Source of the DNA: Bacillota bacterium
Lineage (GTDB): Bacteria; Bacillota; Negativicutes; Sporomusales; Sporomusaceae
Direction of reading: 5' to 3'
Assembly: GCA_023443285.1 (NCBI GenBank)
Contig: JAEZVB010000107.1
Coordinates: forward strand, 36,631 to 100,630
DNA length: 64,000 bases
Below the pieces are notes generated by a model, which saw nothing but the letters and a program-made list of their open reading frames with translations, did no database searches and had not been told where the DNA came from. The translations under genes were made by a program, and so were the position numbers. This document shows positions 53,073-61,936 of this stretch, in pieces (position 1 is the stretch's first letter; each line of letters opens with the position of its first letter).

Positions 53073-53167
53073 GAAGTACCAGTAAGTTTATAAGTACTTG
53101 AGGTCGAGAATTCAGGGATATGATTTGGGGGCAAAGTAAAGAATAAAAGAAAAGGGTGGTACATATT

Positions 53168-53245
53168 ATGGAATTGTTACATGCCGGTACAACAATAATG
53201 GTACGCAATTTCTCTGCAAGCAAACCGCTCCGGGCACGGCTATGA
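53168..53245 (+). CDS. 25-residue upstream peptide coupled to the HATPase gene
   Basis: ATG 53168 has AGGGTGG upstream and encodes MELLHAGTTIMVRNFSASKP plus five residues, ending in an ATGA overlap with the next gene. It may be a leader peptide giving translational coupling, or a remnant of a deleted gene end. Confidence 0.4.
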   Translation: MELLHAGTTIMVRNFSASKPLRARL

Positions 53246-53670
53246 ATCAGCAGCGAATTATCCTAAAAAACAACTTAAGCGAAATCGAAACAATGGCGCT
53301 AGCAATAGAAGCGTTTGGACAAACACAAGATTTGCCCTTACGTGTTGTCTTTGATATGAATCTGGTACTGGAAGAAATAGTTACGAACATTATCTCTTAT
53401 GGGTATGAAGATGAGTTGGAACATAACATTGAGGTCGATGTTGCTTGGGATAAAGATATAGTAACAATAAAAGTTACTGATGATGCAAAACAATTTGATC
53501 CGTTAGCTCAACCGGAGCCTGATCTGCTTGTACCCCTGGAACAACGCGAGGCTGGCGGCTTGGGGATATACTTTATTAAACAGAGAATGGACGAAGTCGT
53601 ATACAAATGGGAGCAAGGGCATAATGTGTTGGAAATGCGGAAAAATTATGCCAAAGAGATGCAGAAATAG
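53242..53670 (+). CDS. HATPase anti-sigma kinase (RsbW-like)
   Basis: 142 residues, GHKL-type ATPase: VLEEIVTNIISYGY is the N box, KVTDDAKQFDP the G1 box, GGLGIYFIKQRMDEV the G2 box. It would phosphorylate the STAS protein encoded at 52314 and bind a sigma factor or another target. No sigma-factor gene is adjacent. No ribosome site directly before ATG 53242; translation probably depends on the overlapping small ORF. Confidence 0.88.
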   Translation: MNQQRIILKNNLSEIETMALAIEAFGQTQDLPLRVVFDMNLVLEEIVTNIISYGYEDELEHNIEVDVAWDKDIVTIKVTDDAKQFDPLAQPEPDLLVPLEQREAGGLGIYFIKQRMDEVVYKWEQGHNVLEMRKNYAKEMQK

Positions 53671-53785
53671 TAAATCAGCTAAAAATGAAATAGCGCAACT
53701 GAATTCAGAGATATGTCAGAGGCCACGAATTTCGTGGCTTCTTTGTTTTGGATCAATCTACCAAAAGGGATAAGGTTACATAATG

Positions 53786-53815
53786 TTGAACTATCCTGAG
53801 ATTGCATAGTATACT
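53786..53815 (+). promoter_or_regulatory. Candidate promoter of the PBP2 gene
   Basis: TTGAAC, 18-base spacer, TATACT, about 35 bases before the TTG start. Confidence 0.5.
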
Positions 53816-53849
53816 ATTTCTTATATAGAGTAGAGAGGATGCTGTCATT

Positions 53850-55724
53850 TTGGTAGGGAAGCGCTCACATCCCCGATTGGTTGTATTTACTTATGCTATA
53901 TTCATAATTGTTATTGTACTTGTAAGCAGAATGGGCTATCTGCAGCTTGCTCAAGGCTATGACTATCGGGTTAAATCTGACGAGAACAGGATTAGGCTTG
54001 TAACAATTACGGCACCGCGTGGTACTTTTTATGACCGTAACGGCATCGGGCTTGTGGCAAACCGGCCCGGTTTTTCCGTATCACTAGTTCCCATAACCGG
54101 CCCAATACCGGATGAGGTATTGGCGAAATTGGCCGAGATATTAGGTATGAAAGTGGAAGATATTAAGAAGAAAATTGAACGCCAAGATAATCCGCTTCAT
54201 CCAATACGCATAAAAGATGATGTAGGTCTGGAAGTTGTCACGAAAATCGAAGAGCGCCGCAACGAATTGCCAGGTGTCACTATCGATATTCAGGCAATTC
54301 GCAACTATGTTAACAATGAACTGGCTGCTCACATTTTTGGTTATGTTGGCGAAATCAGTGATACAGAAATGGAGAAAGGGAAAGCCCAAGGCTACAAATC
54401 CGGCGACATTGTCGGCAAATTCGGCCTGGAAAAAGTGTATGACAAGGACATACGGGGCGTAGATGGCGGTGAGCAAATAGAAGTCAATGTAACAAGCCGT
54501 CCGGTAAAGATGTTGGGCAAAAAAGAACCGGTAGCCGGTAATGATTTGGTATTAACCATTGATGCAAACATTCAAAAAGCTACTGAAAAAGCCATTGATG
54601 ACAGGCTGAACTACTTGCAAAAAAAGCTAGGCAATGTCAATGCAAAAGCTGCAGCGGCGGTAGTTATGAACCCAAACACCGGAGAGATTTTGGCGATGGT
54701 AAGCCGCCCGGCCTTTAACCCGAATTGGTTTAATGGTGGTATATCAAGTAAAAATTGGAAGCTGATTAATGATAATCCGTTTGATCCCATGCAAAACCGC
54801 GTGCTTTCCGGAGAATATCCACCAGGGTCAACCTTTAAAATAGTGACAGGTACGGCTGCCTTAGAATTGGGCAAGGTAACACCTGAGGAGAAAATATTCG
54901 ACAGCGGCCATCACTGGATTATTGCTAAAGGAAATGCTATGAACGAAGCGTTAGGCTGGATCAATTTTAAAGAGGCGTTATCCAAGTCTGACAATGTTTA
55001 CTTTTATGAGATGGGTAACCGCCTGGGTATTGATAACCTCGAAAAATATGCCAGAATGTTTGGTTTAGGTGCTCTTACCGGCATAAACCTACAGGGAGAG
55101 TCAGAGGGGTTAGTTGCGAATCAAAAGTATAAGATGAAAGTATATGGTGAGGATTGGTACTTATCTGAAACCTTTGACGCGGCGATTGGACAGGGTTTTC
55201 AATTAGTTACCCCGCTGCAGATGGCAGTGGTCATGGGTGAAATCGCCAATGGCGGTCATCGTTATCGGCCTTATCTGGTAAGCAAGATTGCAACGCCAAG
55301 CGGGCAGGTAATAAAAACGTTTGAACCGGAAGAGACCGGAAGTATAAAAATATCTGACCGTAATCTCAAATTGGTCAGAGAAGCTTTACAGGAAGTAGCT
55401 ATGCCAGGTGGTACAGCTGCTAGTATTTTTCAAGGTTTTCCTATTTCTATTGCAGGTAAAACCGGAACTGCCGAAAACTCGCACGGTGATGACCATGGCT
55501 GGTTTGTAGCCTACGCACCGTTTGATCGCCCGACTGTCGTAGTAGCGGTCATTGTCGAACAGGGTGGTTTCGGCTCGGACTCTGCCGGACCGATTGCCCG
55601 GAAGATATTGGAAGCCGCATTTAATGTACCACCTGCCAAAGATGCAGCAGATTTGCTGCAGGAAGAAGAGCAAGCGAAAGCCCGTGCTGGTGCACCAGCA
55701 AGTCTGGCGCCGAAACGTCCGTAA
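53850..55724 (+). CDS. mrdA: Penicillin-binding protein 2 (elongation-specific transpeptidase)
   Basis: 624 residues. N-terminal membrane anchor (VVFTYAIFIIVIVLVSRMG), PBP dimer domain (TAPRGTFYDRNG, VGKFGLEKVYD), transpeptidase domain with SxxK in PGSTFKIVTG, SxN in SKSDNVYFYEMG and KTG in AGKTGTAENS. It cross-links peptidoglycan during rod elongation, with RodA. TTG 53850 is the only reasonable start (GAGAGG upstream). The C-terminal tail is Ala/Lys/Pro rich. mreBCD and rodA are not adjacent. Confidence 0.93.
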   Translation: MVGKRSHPRLVVFTYAIFIIVIVLVSRMGYLQLAQGYDYRVKSDENRIRLVTITAPRGTFYDRNGIGLVANRPGFSVSLVPITGPIPDEVLAKLAEILGMKVEDIKKKIERQDNPLHPIRIKDDVGLEVVTKIEERRNELPGVTIDIQAIRNYVNNELAAHIFGYVGEISDTEMEKGKAQGYKSGDIVGKFGLEKVYDKDIRGVDGGEQIEVNVTSRPVKMLGKKEPVAGNDLVLTIDANIQKATEKAIDDRLNYLQKKLGNVNAKAAAAVVMNPNTGEILAMVSRPAFNPNWFNGGISSKNWKLINDNPFDPMQNRVLSGEYPPGSTFKIVTGTAALELGKVTPEEKIFDSGHHWIIAKGNAMNEALGWINFKEALSKSDNVYFYEMGNRLGIDNLEKYARMFGLGALTGINLQGESEGLVANQKYKMKVYGEDWYLSETFDAAIGQGFQLVTPLQMAVVMGEIANGGHRYRPYLVSKIATPSGQVIKTFEPEETGSIKISDRNLKLVREALQEVAMPGGTAASIFQGFPISIAGKTGTAENSHGDDHGWFVAYAPFDRPTVVVAVIVEQGGFGSDSAGPIARKILEAAFNVPPAKDAADLLQEEEQAKARAGAPASLAPKRP

Positions 55725-55746
55725 ACAAGAATTGACTCGTAACAAG

Positions 55747-55772
55747 CAAAACCCCGCGTACGCGGGGTTTTG
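55747..55772. terminator. Bidirectional terminator
   Basis: Perfect palindrome CAAAACCCCGCG-TA-CGCGGGGTTTTG between convergent genes. Confidence 0.9.
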
Positions 55773-55806
55773 TACCTGTTGGGCTGGGGTAAAACACATT
55801 GAATTA

Positions 55807-58332
55807 TCAGGCAGTCTCAATTTCGCTGTCGGCCTGCAGACCGAATTTTTTGACGGCCTGTTCACGCATTTTATATTTCATAATTTTTCCGGCGGCATTC
55901 ATCGGGAATTCAGTGACAAAATCGATGTAGCGCGGGGTTTTATGTTTGGCCATATGGGAACGGATATAATCCTTAAGCTCGTCGTCAGTCAGAAGCATTC
56001 CGGCCTTGAGGATAACGCAGGCAACAATTTCCTCGCCATACTGCTTGTCAGGCACGCCGATAACTTGAACATCTTTGACTTTGGGATGAGTGTAGATAAA
56101 GTCCTCAATTTCCTTAGGATAGATGTTTTCACCACCGCGAATAATCATATCCTTGATACGGCCTGTGATTTTGTAGTAGCCATTTTCGTCACGGCGTGCC
56201 AGGTCGCCGGTATGCAGCCAGCCGTCCTTGTCAATGGCCGCTGCTGTGGCTTCCGGCATTTTGTAGTAGCCTTTCATAATGTTGTAGCCGCGGGCGACAA
56301 ACTCGCCGTCCGTATTAGCAGGCAATTCTTCGCCTGTTACAGGATCAACAATTTTACATTCAACGCCAGGCAGTGTCCGGCCAACTGTGGTAACGCGCAG
56401 TTCCACAGAGTCGTCTACTCGGCTCTGGGTGCAGCCGGGCGCAGATTCGGTCTGGCCGAATACGATGGTTATTTGAGACATGTTCATTTTGTCTACAACA
56501 TCCTGCATTACTTTGATGGGGCAAGGGCTACCGGCCATAATGCCTGTCCTCATATAGGAAAAATCAGTCCTGGGAAAGTCCTCATGCTCTAACATGGCAA
56601 TGAACATAGTGGGAACTCCGTGGAAACAGGTAATTTTTTCTTTATTGATACACTCGAGCGACTGTTTTGGTGAGAAATACGGTAGTGGTGACAGGGTTAC
56701 GCCATGTGTCATCGAAGCAGTCATAGCAAGCACCATGCCAAAACAGTGGAACATGGGGACATGAACCATCATGCGGTCAGCGGTGGAAAGATCCATGCAG
56801 TCGCCAATATTCTTACCGTTATTTACTACATTATAGTGAGTGAGCATAACACCTTTGGGGAATCCGGTAGTACCTGAAGTGTATTGCATGTTGCAGACAT
56901 CATCTTTGCTGATGGCACGTTCACGACGATACACTTCGGCGATAGGAACTTTATCTGCCATGGCGATGGCTTCCTCCCAGGTGAGGCAGCCCTTCTGTTT
57001 GGAATCAATAGTAATTATGTTACGCAGGAAAGGCAGACGCTTTATATGGAGACGCTTGTCGGTTTCCGTGGTTTCCAGCTCAGGGCAAAGCTCTTTGATT
57101 ATTGATACATAATCAGAATCCTTATAGCCGTCGATCATTACCAGTGTATGTGTGTCTGACTGACGCAGCAGATATTCGGCTTCATAAATTTTATAGGCAG
57201 TATTTACCGTAACAAGTACGGCACCAATCTTGGTGGTTGCCCAGAAGGTAATGAACCATTGGGGGACATTGGTTGCCCAGATAGCAACATGGTCACCTGG
57301 TCTGACACCCAGGGCAATGAGCGAGCGGGCAAAGGTGTCGACATCATCGCGGAATTCCGAATAGGTTCGGGTGTAATCCAGGGTGGTATAGCGGAAGGCA
57401 TACTGATCGGGAAATTCGTTAACCATACGGTCAAGTACCTGGGGAAAAGTCGAATCAATAAGTGTATCCTTTTCCCAGACATATTTGCCGGTTTTGGCAT
57501 TATTGTCAAACAGTCGGCCTTTGGCGGAGGTTTTTTCAATATAACGCCCCATATAATTGGCGAAATTCGGAAAAACGACACCGGCATCATCAAGATATGG
57601 TGCCCAGCGTTTGAGCCATTCAAACGAAATATAGCCATCATATTTAATGGAGTTTAAGGCTGACATTATGTCATCAACAGGCAAATCACCCTCGCCCATG
57701 ACGCGGTACTGAATCAAGCCGTTTTCCACGAGGGAATCTTTTATATGTACATACTTAATATAGGCACCAAGATTTTGTACAGTTTTTCCCGGCGTCTCAC
57801 CGGCAAAACGGTAAGGATGATGGACATCCCAGAGTGCGGCTACTGCATCGCTGGCCACTTGATTGAGGAGTTGACACAGGCGGGCAGTATCGGCATAGAC
57901 ACCATTGGTCTCTACCAGCAGGGTAACATTATTTTCTTCGGCAATGGGAACAAGGCGCTCTAGTGCGGCAAGAACAATATGATCATCGACTTCGTCATTG
58001 GGCTGTAGCTCTTGGTCGCCCAGAATTCGGACATAGGGCGTGCCAAACTTGGCAGCAAGTAAAATATATTGCACTAGTTCCTCATGGTTTTCTTCGGCTT
58101 TCTCTGCGAATTTTAGGCAGCAGCCTGACGAGAAGCAGGGAATTTCAAGGCGAAGTTCTGTAAGCTTTTTGATAGTTTGAGGGATTTGGGCTGCGGTGAA
58201 AGGCTTGGTGTGGACGGCATCGCTGCCAATTCCGCGGACTTCAATGCCATCGAATCCTAAATCTTTGGCCATTGAATAAATCTCTTTCCAGGTGAAATCA
58301 GGACAACCAAGGGTAGAAAAGGCTAGTTTCAT
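55807..58332 (-). CDS. Fusion: xylose-isomerase-like TIM barrel + acyl-CoA synthetase (AMP-binding)
   Basis: 841 residues. Residues 1-~270 are a sugar phosphate isomerase/epimerase-type (AP_endonuc_2) barrel: MKLAFSTLGCPDFTWKEI, YVRILGDQE, TLLVETNGVYAD, ALWDVHHPYRF, YVHIKDS and ISFEWLKRW carry the expected metal-site Glu/Asp/His. From ~300 it is an ANL adenylating enzyme: MQYTSGTTGFPKGVMLTH (~483), GWLHTGDLARRDENGYY, GRIKDMIIRGGENIYP and the C-terminal KIMKYKMREQ lysine. It should activate a carboxylic acid to acyl-AMP and acyl-CoA, perhaps formed by or linked to the barrel's reaction. Ribosome site GAGGAG. Preceded by a T-box leader. Confidence 0.88.
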   Translation of the reverse strand: MKLAFSTLGCPDFTWKEIYSMAKDLGFDGIEVRGIGSDAVHTKPFTAAQIPQTIKKLTELRLEIPCFSSGCCLKFAEKAEENHEELVQYILLAAKFGTPYVRILGDQELQPNDEVDDHIVLAALERLVPIAEENNVTLLVETNGVYADTARLCQLLNQVASDAVAALWDVHHPYRFAGETPGKTVQNLGAYIKYVHIKDSLVENGLIQYRVMGEGDLPVDDIMSALNSIKYDGYISFEWLKRWAPYLDDAGVVFPNFANYMGRYIEKTSAKGRLFDNNAKTGKYVWEKDTLIDSTFPQVLDRMVNEFPDQYAFRYTTLDYTRTYSEFRDDVDTFARSLIALGVRPGDHVAIWATNVPQWFITFWATTKIGAVLVTVNTAYKIYEAEYLLRQSDTHTLVMIDGYKDSDYVSIIKELCPELETTETDKRLHIKRLPFLRNIITIDSKQKGCLTWEEAIAMADKVPIAEVYRRERAISKDDVCNMQYTSGTTGFPKGVMLTHYNVVNNGKNIGDCMDLSTADRMMVHVPMFHCFGMVLAMTASMTHGVTLSPLPYFSPKQSLECINKEKITCFHGVPTMFIAMLEHEDFPRTDFSYMRTGIMAGSPCPIKVMQDVVDKMNMSQITIVFGQTESAPGCTQSRVDDSVELRVTTVGRTLPGVECKIVDPVTGEELPANTDGEFVARGYNIMKGYYKMPEATAAAIDKDGWLHTGDLARRDENGYYKITGRIKDMIIRGGENIYPKEIEDFIYTHPKVKDVQVIGVPDKQYGEEIVACVILKAGMLLTDDELKDYIRSHMAKHKTPRYIDFVTEFPMNAAGKIMKYKMREQAVKKFGLQADSEIETA

Positions 58333-58384
58333 AATAATCTCCTCACATCTGTTTTTAGCCGTTACCAGCAGGTGAATTCGCCAA

Positions 58385-58690
58385 CAAAAAAGCTTTCATC
58401 TCTATGCATTGCTGCTAAGAGACGAAAGCACTAAACTTCCGCGGTACCACTCTTGTTGATATGAAAGCATATCCACTCTTGGCCTTTGACATAAAAGATG
58501 AAGGCCGTCTCTTTGATAACGGTGAGAAACCGTTCATATCTACTTGCAATAACCATTGTTTCCCAATTTGGCTATGCTTTCAACTGACTGCTCCAGGGTG
58601 AGTATCCGACTGCTCTGCGCACTGTTTTGCAGCAACCAACAGCTCTCTGAGGCAACATTCTGCAGTGTTTTTCCCTATCATCGCATTTTT
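58385..58690 (-). ncRNA. T-box riboswitch upstream of the fusion gene
   Basis: On the minus strand AGAGTGGTACCGCGG (58453-58439) is the conserved T-box sequence that pairs with the uncharged tRNA acceptor end. It is followed by a terminator hairpin (GCTTTCGTCTCTTA...TAGAGATGAAAGC, then TTTTTTG; about 58428-58385) and preceded by hairpins GAACGGTTTCTCACCGTT and GGCCTTCAT...AAAGGCC. Further upstream is a stem-I-like region with CAGAGAGCTG and CTCACCCTGGAGC. A possible specifier reads GGA-TAC-TCA around 58601-58609, which would make UAC (Tyr) a candidate, but I cannot fix it by eye. Tens of bases separate it from the start codon at 58332. Confidence 0.88.
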
Positions 58691-58834
58691 TTATTTGAAT
58701 TAAATATAAGCTACCAAACTTTGCAATTATTGTCAAGAGAGATTGACCAAATTTGCAAGCTAACCAATAAAAATTTTACACGCATATTGCGGAAAATTAA
58801 GAGATATTCACATTATGCGTATTATAAGCAACTA
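58691..58834. other. AT-rich intergenic DNA
   Basis: Lies between the T-box leader and the end of the next minus-strand gene; should hold the T-box promoter. Nothing else recognised. Confidence 0.5.
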
Positions 58835-59890
58835 CTATTCTGGTTGATCGTCAATTTTTATTGCTTCTTCGATTTCGCCTTGCGTAGGTAGACTAATGCT
58901 TTTTGAAGTACCCAAGATGAACCCGTGCATAAAGGGCGGCATAGGAGGCATGAGCAGCGGTGGTTTAAGGAATTGCAGATAATTTAGCACAACTGTGGGA
59001 ATAGTATCTGCTTCGACAAGCAGAAGCGGGGTATGTTTTCCCTGATGAGCAAAGGTTGCTCCAGCAATAGATAAATCCCAGCGGGCAATGTTACTGAACG
59101 TAAAAGCATCGCCTAATCCCTTGCGATTGCGGTTCCAGCCAAGTTTGGTAACCGGATCATAGTAAGATGAAAATTTGACTGCGGTTTCAAAGGGATCGGC
59201 GCCGCTAATCCTACGAACAGACGGCTCAACAATTTCGGCGATTTCCCGTGCTACATTTTCCGATATGGAATTTCTATTTCCAATAATATATACGTTTTTA
59301 GCGGCCATAGCCTGTAAGGTATCAGCAGTTGCCTTAGGGAGGCGGTCTTTATGTGTTAACAATATCGGTACACCGGAATGAGTCGAGTAATAGGCAGCTA
59401 CTACGCCCTCAGCAGGGTCGTCAGCAGAAATGATAAATAAGCTTATCAGGCCATCAGGTGAATCAGGTTTCACTTGTTCACGTAGCTTCGCCACCTTACA
59501 GGCTGCTAAAAACATGTTTCTTCCGGTAATATGGAGTACCTCATAGCCCATGCTTTCGATATCGCTAATAACATTTGCAGCAAAGGGACCAACAGCAATG
59601 ATGGGTGGGAGCGTGTCAGTACCGGATGGGTCAAGGCGTTTGATTTCTTCGCTGGTAAGGGGGGCAAGCTCGCCAAGCGGGGTATACAGCAGACTGCCCA
59701 TAATAGGGTCATGTACCAGGCATGAGGCAACAAAGCTATAGGGAAAAGGATCTGTTGGCACAAGGATTATCACGTGGGGGGTCGATTTCATGTCAGGTTT
59801 GGGCCACTGCAAGCGTGATGCGGCGACCGCTAAATTAACGGATGTGTTGTAAGGAATACGCGTGGTGTCCACGGTATTTAAGGTAATCAT
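58835..59890 (-). CDS. Cell wall-binding repeat 2 (CWB2)-like protein without signal peptide
   Basis: 351 residues. RRISGADPFETAVKFSSYY strongly recalls the CWB2 repeat (R-I-S-G-x-D-R-Y-E-T-A), and VVAAYYSTHSGVPILLTHKD and NVYIIGNRNSISENVA match its alternating pattern (PILLT, VYIIGG). Several repeats can be traced. However, the N terminus is hydrophilic and without signal peptide, and there is no second domain, so the protein is predicted to stay in the cytoplasm. Function unknown. Ribosome site GAGGTGAG. Confidence 0.72.
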   Translation of the reverse strand: MITLNTVDTTRIPYNTSVNLAVAASRLQWPKPDMKSTPHVIILVPTDPFPYSFVASCLVHDPIMGSLLYTPLGELAPLTSEEIKRLDPSGTDTLPPIIAVGPFAANVISDIESMGYEVLHITGRNMFLAACKVAKLREQVKPDSPDGLISLFIISADDPAEGVVAAYYSTHSGVPILLTHKDRLPKATADTLQAMAAKNVYIIGNRNSISENVAREIAEIVEPSVRRISGADPFETAVKFSSYYDPVTKLGWNRNRKGLGDAFTFSNIARWDLSIAGATFAHQGKHTPLLLVEADTIPTVVLNYLQFLKPPLLMPPMPPFMHGFILGTSKSISLPTQGEIEEAIKIDDQPE

Positions 59891-60341
59891 TCTAACTGCT
59901 CACCTCAGTTTTTGAATTTGTTAGCGAGTAGGTATTATCCCTCTATTCTATGCGAGCAGAGTAAAGAAGTTTATGATGAAGGCAGCTATTGCTAAGAAGT
60001 TGCCAGACATACGCTGTGGCGACATTATTTTCGGGCAGAAATAGTAGAAATATGGTTAATATTGTAATTGTATACATTATTCTTAAACAAATATATTGAC
60101 GTTGGAATGGTAACAGGGTATATTAAAAATATTAATATACATAATTTCACAATATCAGTGAGCAAAGACGCTTTATCAGGTAATAGGCCATATAGTGTCT
60201 TTTTTGATTTTTGCAAGCTGACTGATTTCTCAGTTGAGGATGTTGGAAAAATGATATAAGGGGCGAGGTAACTAATTTTTTTAATAAATGAGTGGAATCT
60301 CGTACCACTGAGCAGAACAGTAGCTTGAAGGAGATTTAGGA
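59891..60341. other. Intergenic region upstream of the IclR operon
   Basis: AT-rich. It contains a candidate promoter TTGACG-N17-TATATT (60096-60124) directed at the IclR gene. A 63-codon frame at 60068-60259 lacks a ribosome site and is not taken as a gene. Confidence 0.5.
60096..60124 (+). promoter_or_regulatory. Candidate promoter of the IclR-pyrF-pyrC operon
   Basis: TTGACG, 17-base spacer, TATATT, about 215 bases before the IclR start, leaving a long untranslated leader. Confidence 0.45.
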
Positions 60342-61124
60342 GTGGAATGGCTTAAGCGTTTTGTTGCCGTCATGGACATTATCAGTGAAGCAACAGCAGA
60401 TGGAGTTAGTATCACTGAGCTTGCAAATTCAACCGGGCTAAGTAAAGGAACGCTTCATCGTGTGCTTCAGGATATGGTTGGTCATAACCTTATTTCACAA
60501 AATAGTAATACCAAAAAATACTGTCTTGGGCCTAAAGCCATGGAATGGGGCAGCAAATTTGTTTCAGGACAGGATCCGGCAGGAATACTTTCTCAGTATT
60601 GTGACTTGCTGGCAAAACGAACTAACCTATACACCTTCTTATGCCGGATCAACGGGAGCGAAGTTTATTGTATTTATACTAAGCAACCAAGTAAATTCAG
60701 CAAAAAATACTTTGTTCATGTAGGTCAGCGTATGCCGCTGCACTGTACGGCAGCCGCAAAATCGATGCTAGCGTTTCTGCCTTCTGCCCAGATGAATGCT
60801 CTCATTGCCCAGAATAACATGGTAAAGTTTACTGAGCATACCAAGACGGAGGCAAATATGATAATCGAGGAAATGCGGGCTATCAAAGCAAGCGGTGTTG
60901 CCTTTTGCCGGGAGGAACTGGAGACAGGCATAGCGGGGATTTCTACTCCTGTATTTGTCGGCCATGATCAGGCTGCTTTTAGCATTAGTTTGTTAAGTGA
61001 TGCAGCGTTTATAAGTCAGCAGGAAGAAAGTTTGGTACAGGAAATTGTCAGGATTGGTAGACTTGCCAGCGAGCATATGGGGAGAGTGAGTTTGCTAACT
61101 TCCGTAAAAGCTGGTGGGGTTTAA
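60342..61124 (+). CDS. IclR family transcriptional regulator
   Basis: 260 residues: N-terminal HTH (GVSITELANSTGLSKGTLHRVL, residues ~22-42) and an IclR effector domain (FVHVGQRMPLHCTAAAKSMLAF; REELETGIAGISTPVF). Such proteins bind small organic acids. GTG start with AAGGAG eight bases upstream. It heads the cluster with pyrF, pyrC and an MFS gene, and probably controls it. Confidence 0.9.
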   Translation: MEWLKRFVAVMDIISEATADGVSITELANSTGLSKGTLHRVLQDMVGHNLISQNSNTKKYCLGPKAMEWGSKFVSGQDPAGILSQYCDLLAKRTNLYTFLCRINGSEVYCIYTKQPSKFSKKYFVHVGQRMPLHCTAAAKSMLAFLPSAQMNALIAQNNMVKFTEHTKTEANMIIEEMRAIKASGVAFCREELETGIAGISTPVFVGHDQAAFSISLLSDAAFISQQEESLVQEIVRIGRLASEHMGRVSLLTSVKAGGV

Positions 61125-61165
61125 AGAGACTAGAGCGAGTTAGTCAGCGGAAAGTAAAGGGGAGA

Positions 61166-61897
61166 ATGGGTAACATGGAAAACACAGATAGACTTATTGT
61201 AGCACTCGATGTTCCTACAACAGAGCAGGCAATCAGTGTGGTCGATTCGCTAGGTGAGCTTGTGCAATATTATAAGGTTGGCATGGAAGCTTTCTATGGC
61301 ATGGGACATGCTGTGTTAGCACAAATCGCCGGGCGTGGCAAGAAAACATTTCTCGATCTTAAACTGCATGATATTCCGACCACTGTGGCCCGGACGGTAA
61401 CCACGCTTTGTCAGTTTTCACCGGCGTTTCTAACGTTGCATGCGGCCGGCGGTTCAAATATGCTTAAGGCAGCCATTGGTGCGGCAGATGAATGGGCTGG
61501 TAAAACCAATCAAACCCGGCCTAAACTGCTGGCTATTACTGTGCTGACAAGTATCGGCGAAGGGGATTGGGTGGAGATCGGTTACCAGAGTCCAATACGC
61601 GAGTCGGTACTTAGGATGTCTGTTATGTGCAAGGAAGAAGGCCTAGACGGAGTTGTTGCATCGCCGCGGGAGGCGGCAGCCATTCGTGCCTTATGCGGTC
61701 CAGACTTCTTGATCGTTACTCCTGGTATCCGGCTTTTGCCGGAAGAACAGGGTGACCAAATGCGAACTGCTACGCCGGCTCAGGCGCTTAAGGTTGGCGC
61801 TAACTATTTGGTGGTAGGCAGACCCATTGTAACAGCTGATAATCCCCGTGAAGTGGCCTCAAGTATCCTAAAAGATATGAAGACCAACGAACAGTAG
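61166..61897 (+). CDS. pyrF: Orotidine 5'-phosphate decarboxylase
   Basis: 243-residue TIM barrel that converts OMP to UMP. LIVALDVPT at the N terminus, YYKVGMEAF, the catalytic FLDLKLHDIPTT, LTLHAAGGSNML, and VTPGIRL near the end are diagnostic. It lies 41 bases after the IclR gene and 39 before pyrC. Located apart from other de novo pyrimidine genes (pyrB, carAB, pyrD, pyrE are not in the window). Confidence 0.93.
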   Translation: MGNMENTDRLIVALDVPTTEQAISVVDSLGELVQYYKVGMEAFYGMGHAVLAQIAGRGKKTFLDLKLHDIPTTVARTVTTLCQFSPAFLTLHAAGGSNMLKAAIGAADEWAGKTNQTRPKLLAITVLTSIGEGDWVEIGYQSPIRESVLRMSVMCKEEGLDGVVASPREAAAIRALCGPDFLIVTPGIRLLPEEQGDQMRTATPAQALKVGANYLVVGRPIVTADNPREVASSILKDMKTNEQ

Positions 61898-61936
61898 GGC
61901 ATACTGATTAGAACGCGGTGATAAGGTGGTGTTACT

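Noticed and set aside
58556..58891. Plus-strand ORF of 111 codons
   Set aside because: It runs antisense through the T-box leader, has no ribosome site, and its Cys/Phe-rich translation looks random.
60068..60259. 63-codon plus-strand ORF before the IclR gene
   Set aside because: No ribosome site, very AT-rich, no recognisable motif; it overlaps the candidate promoter.
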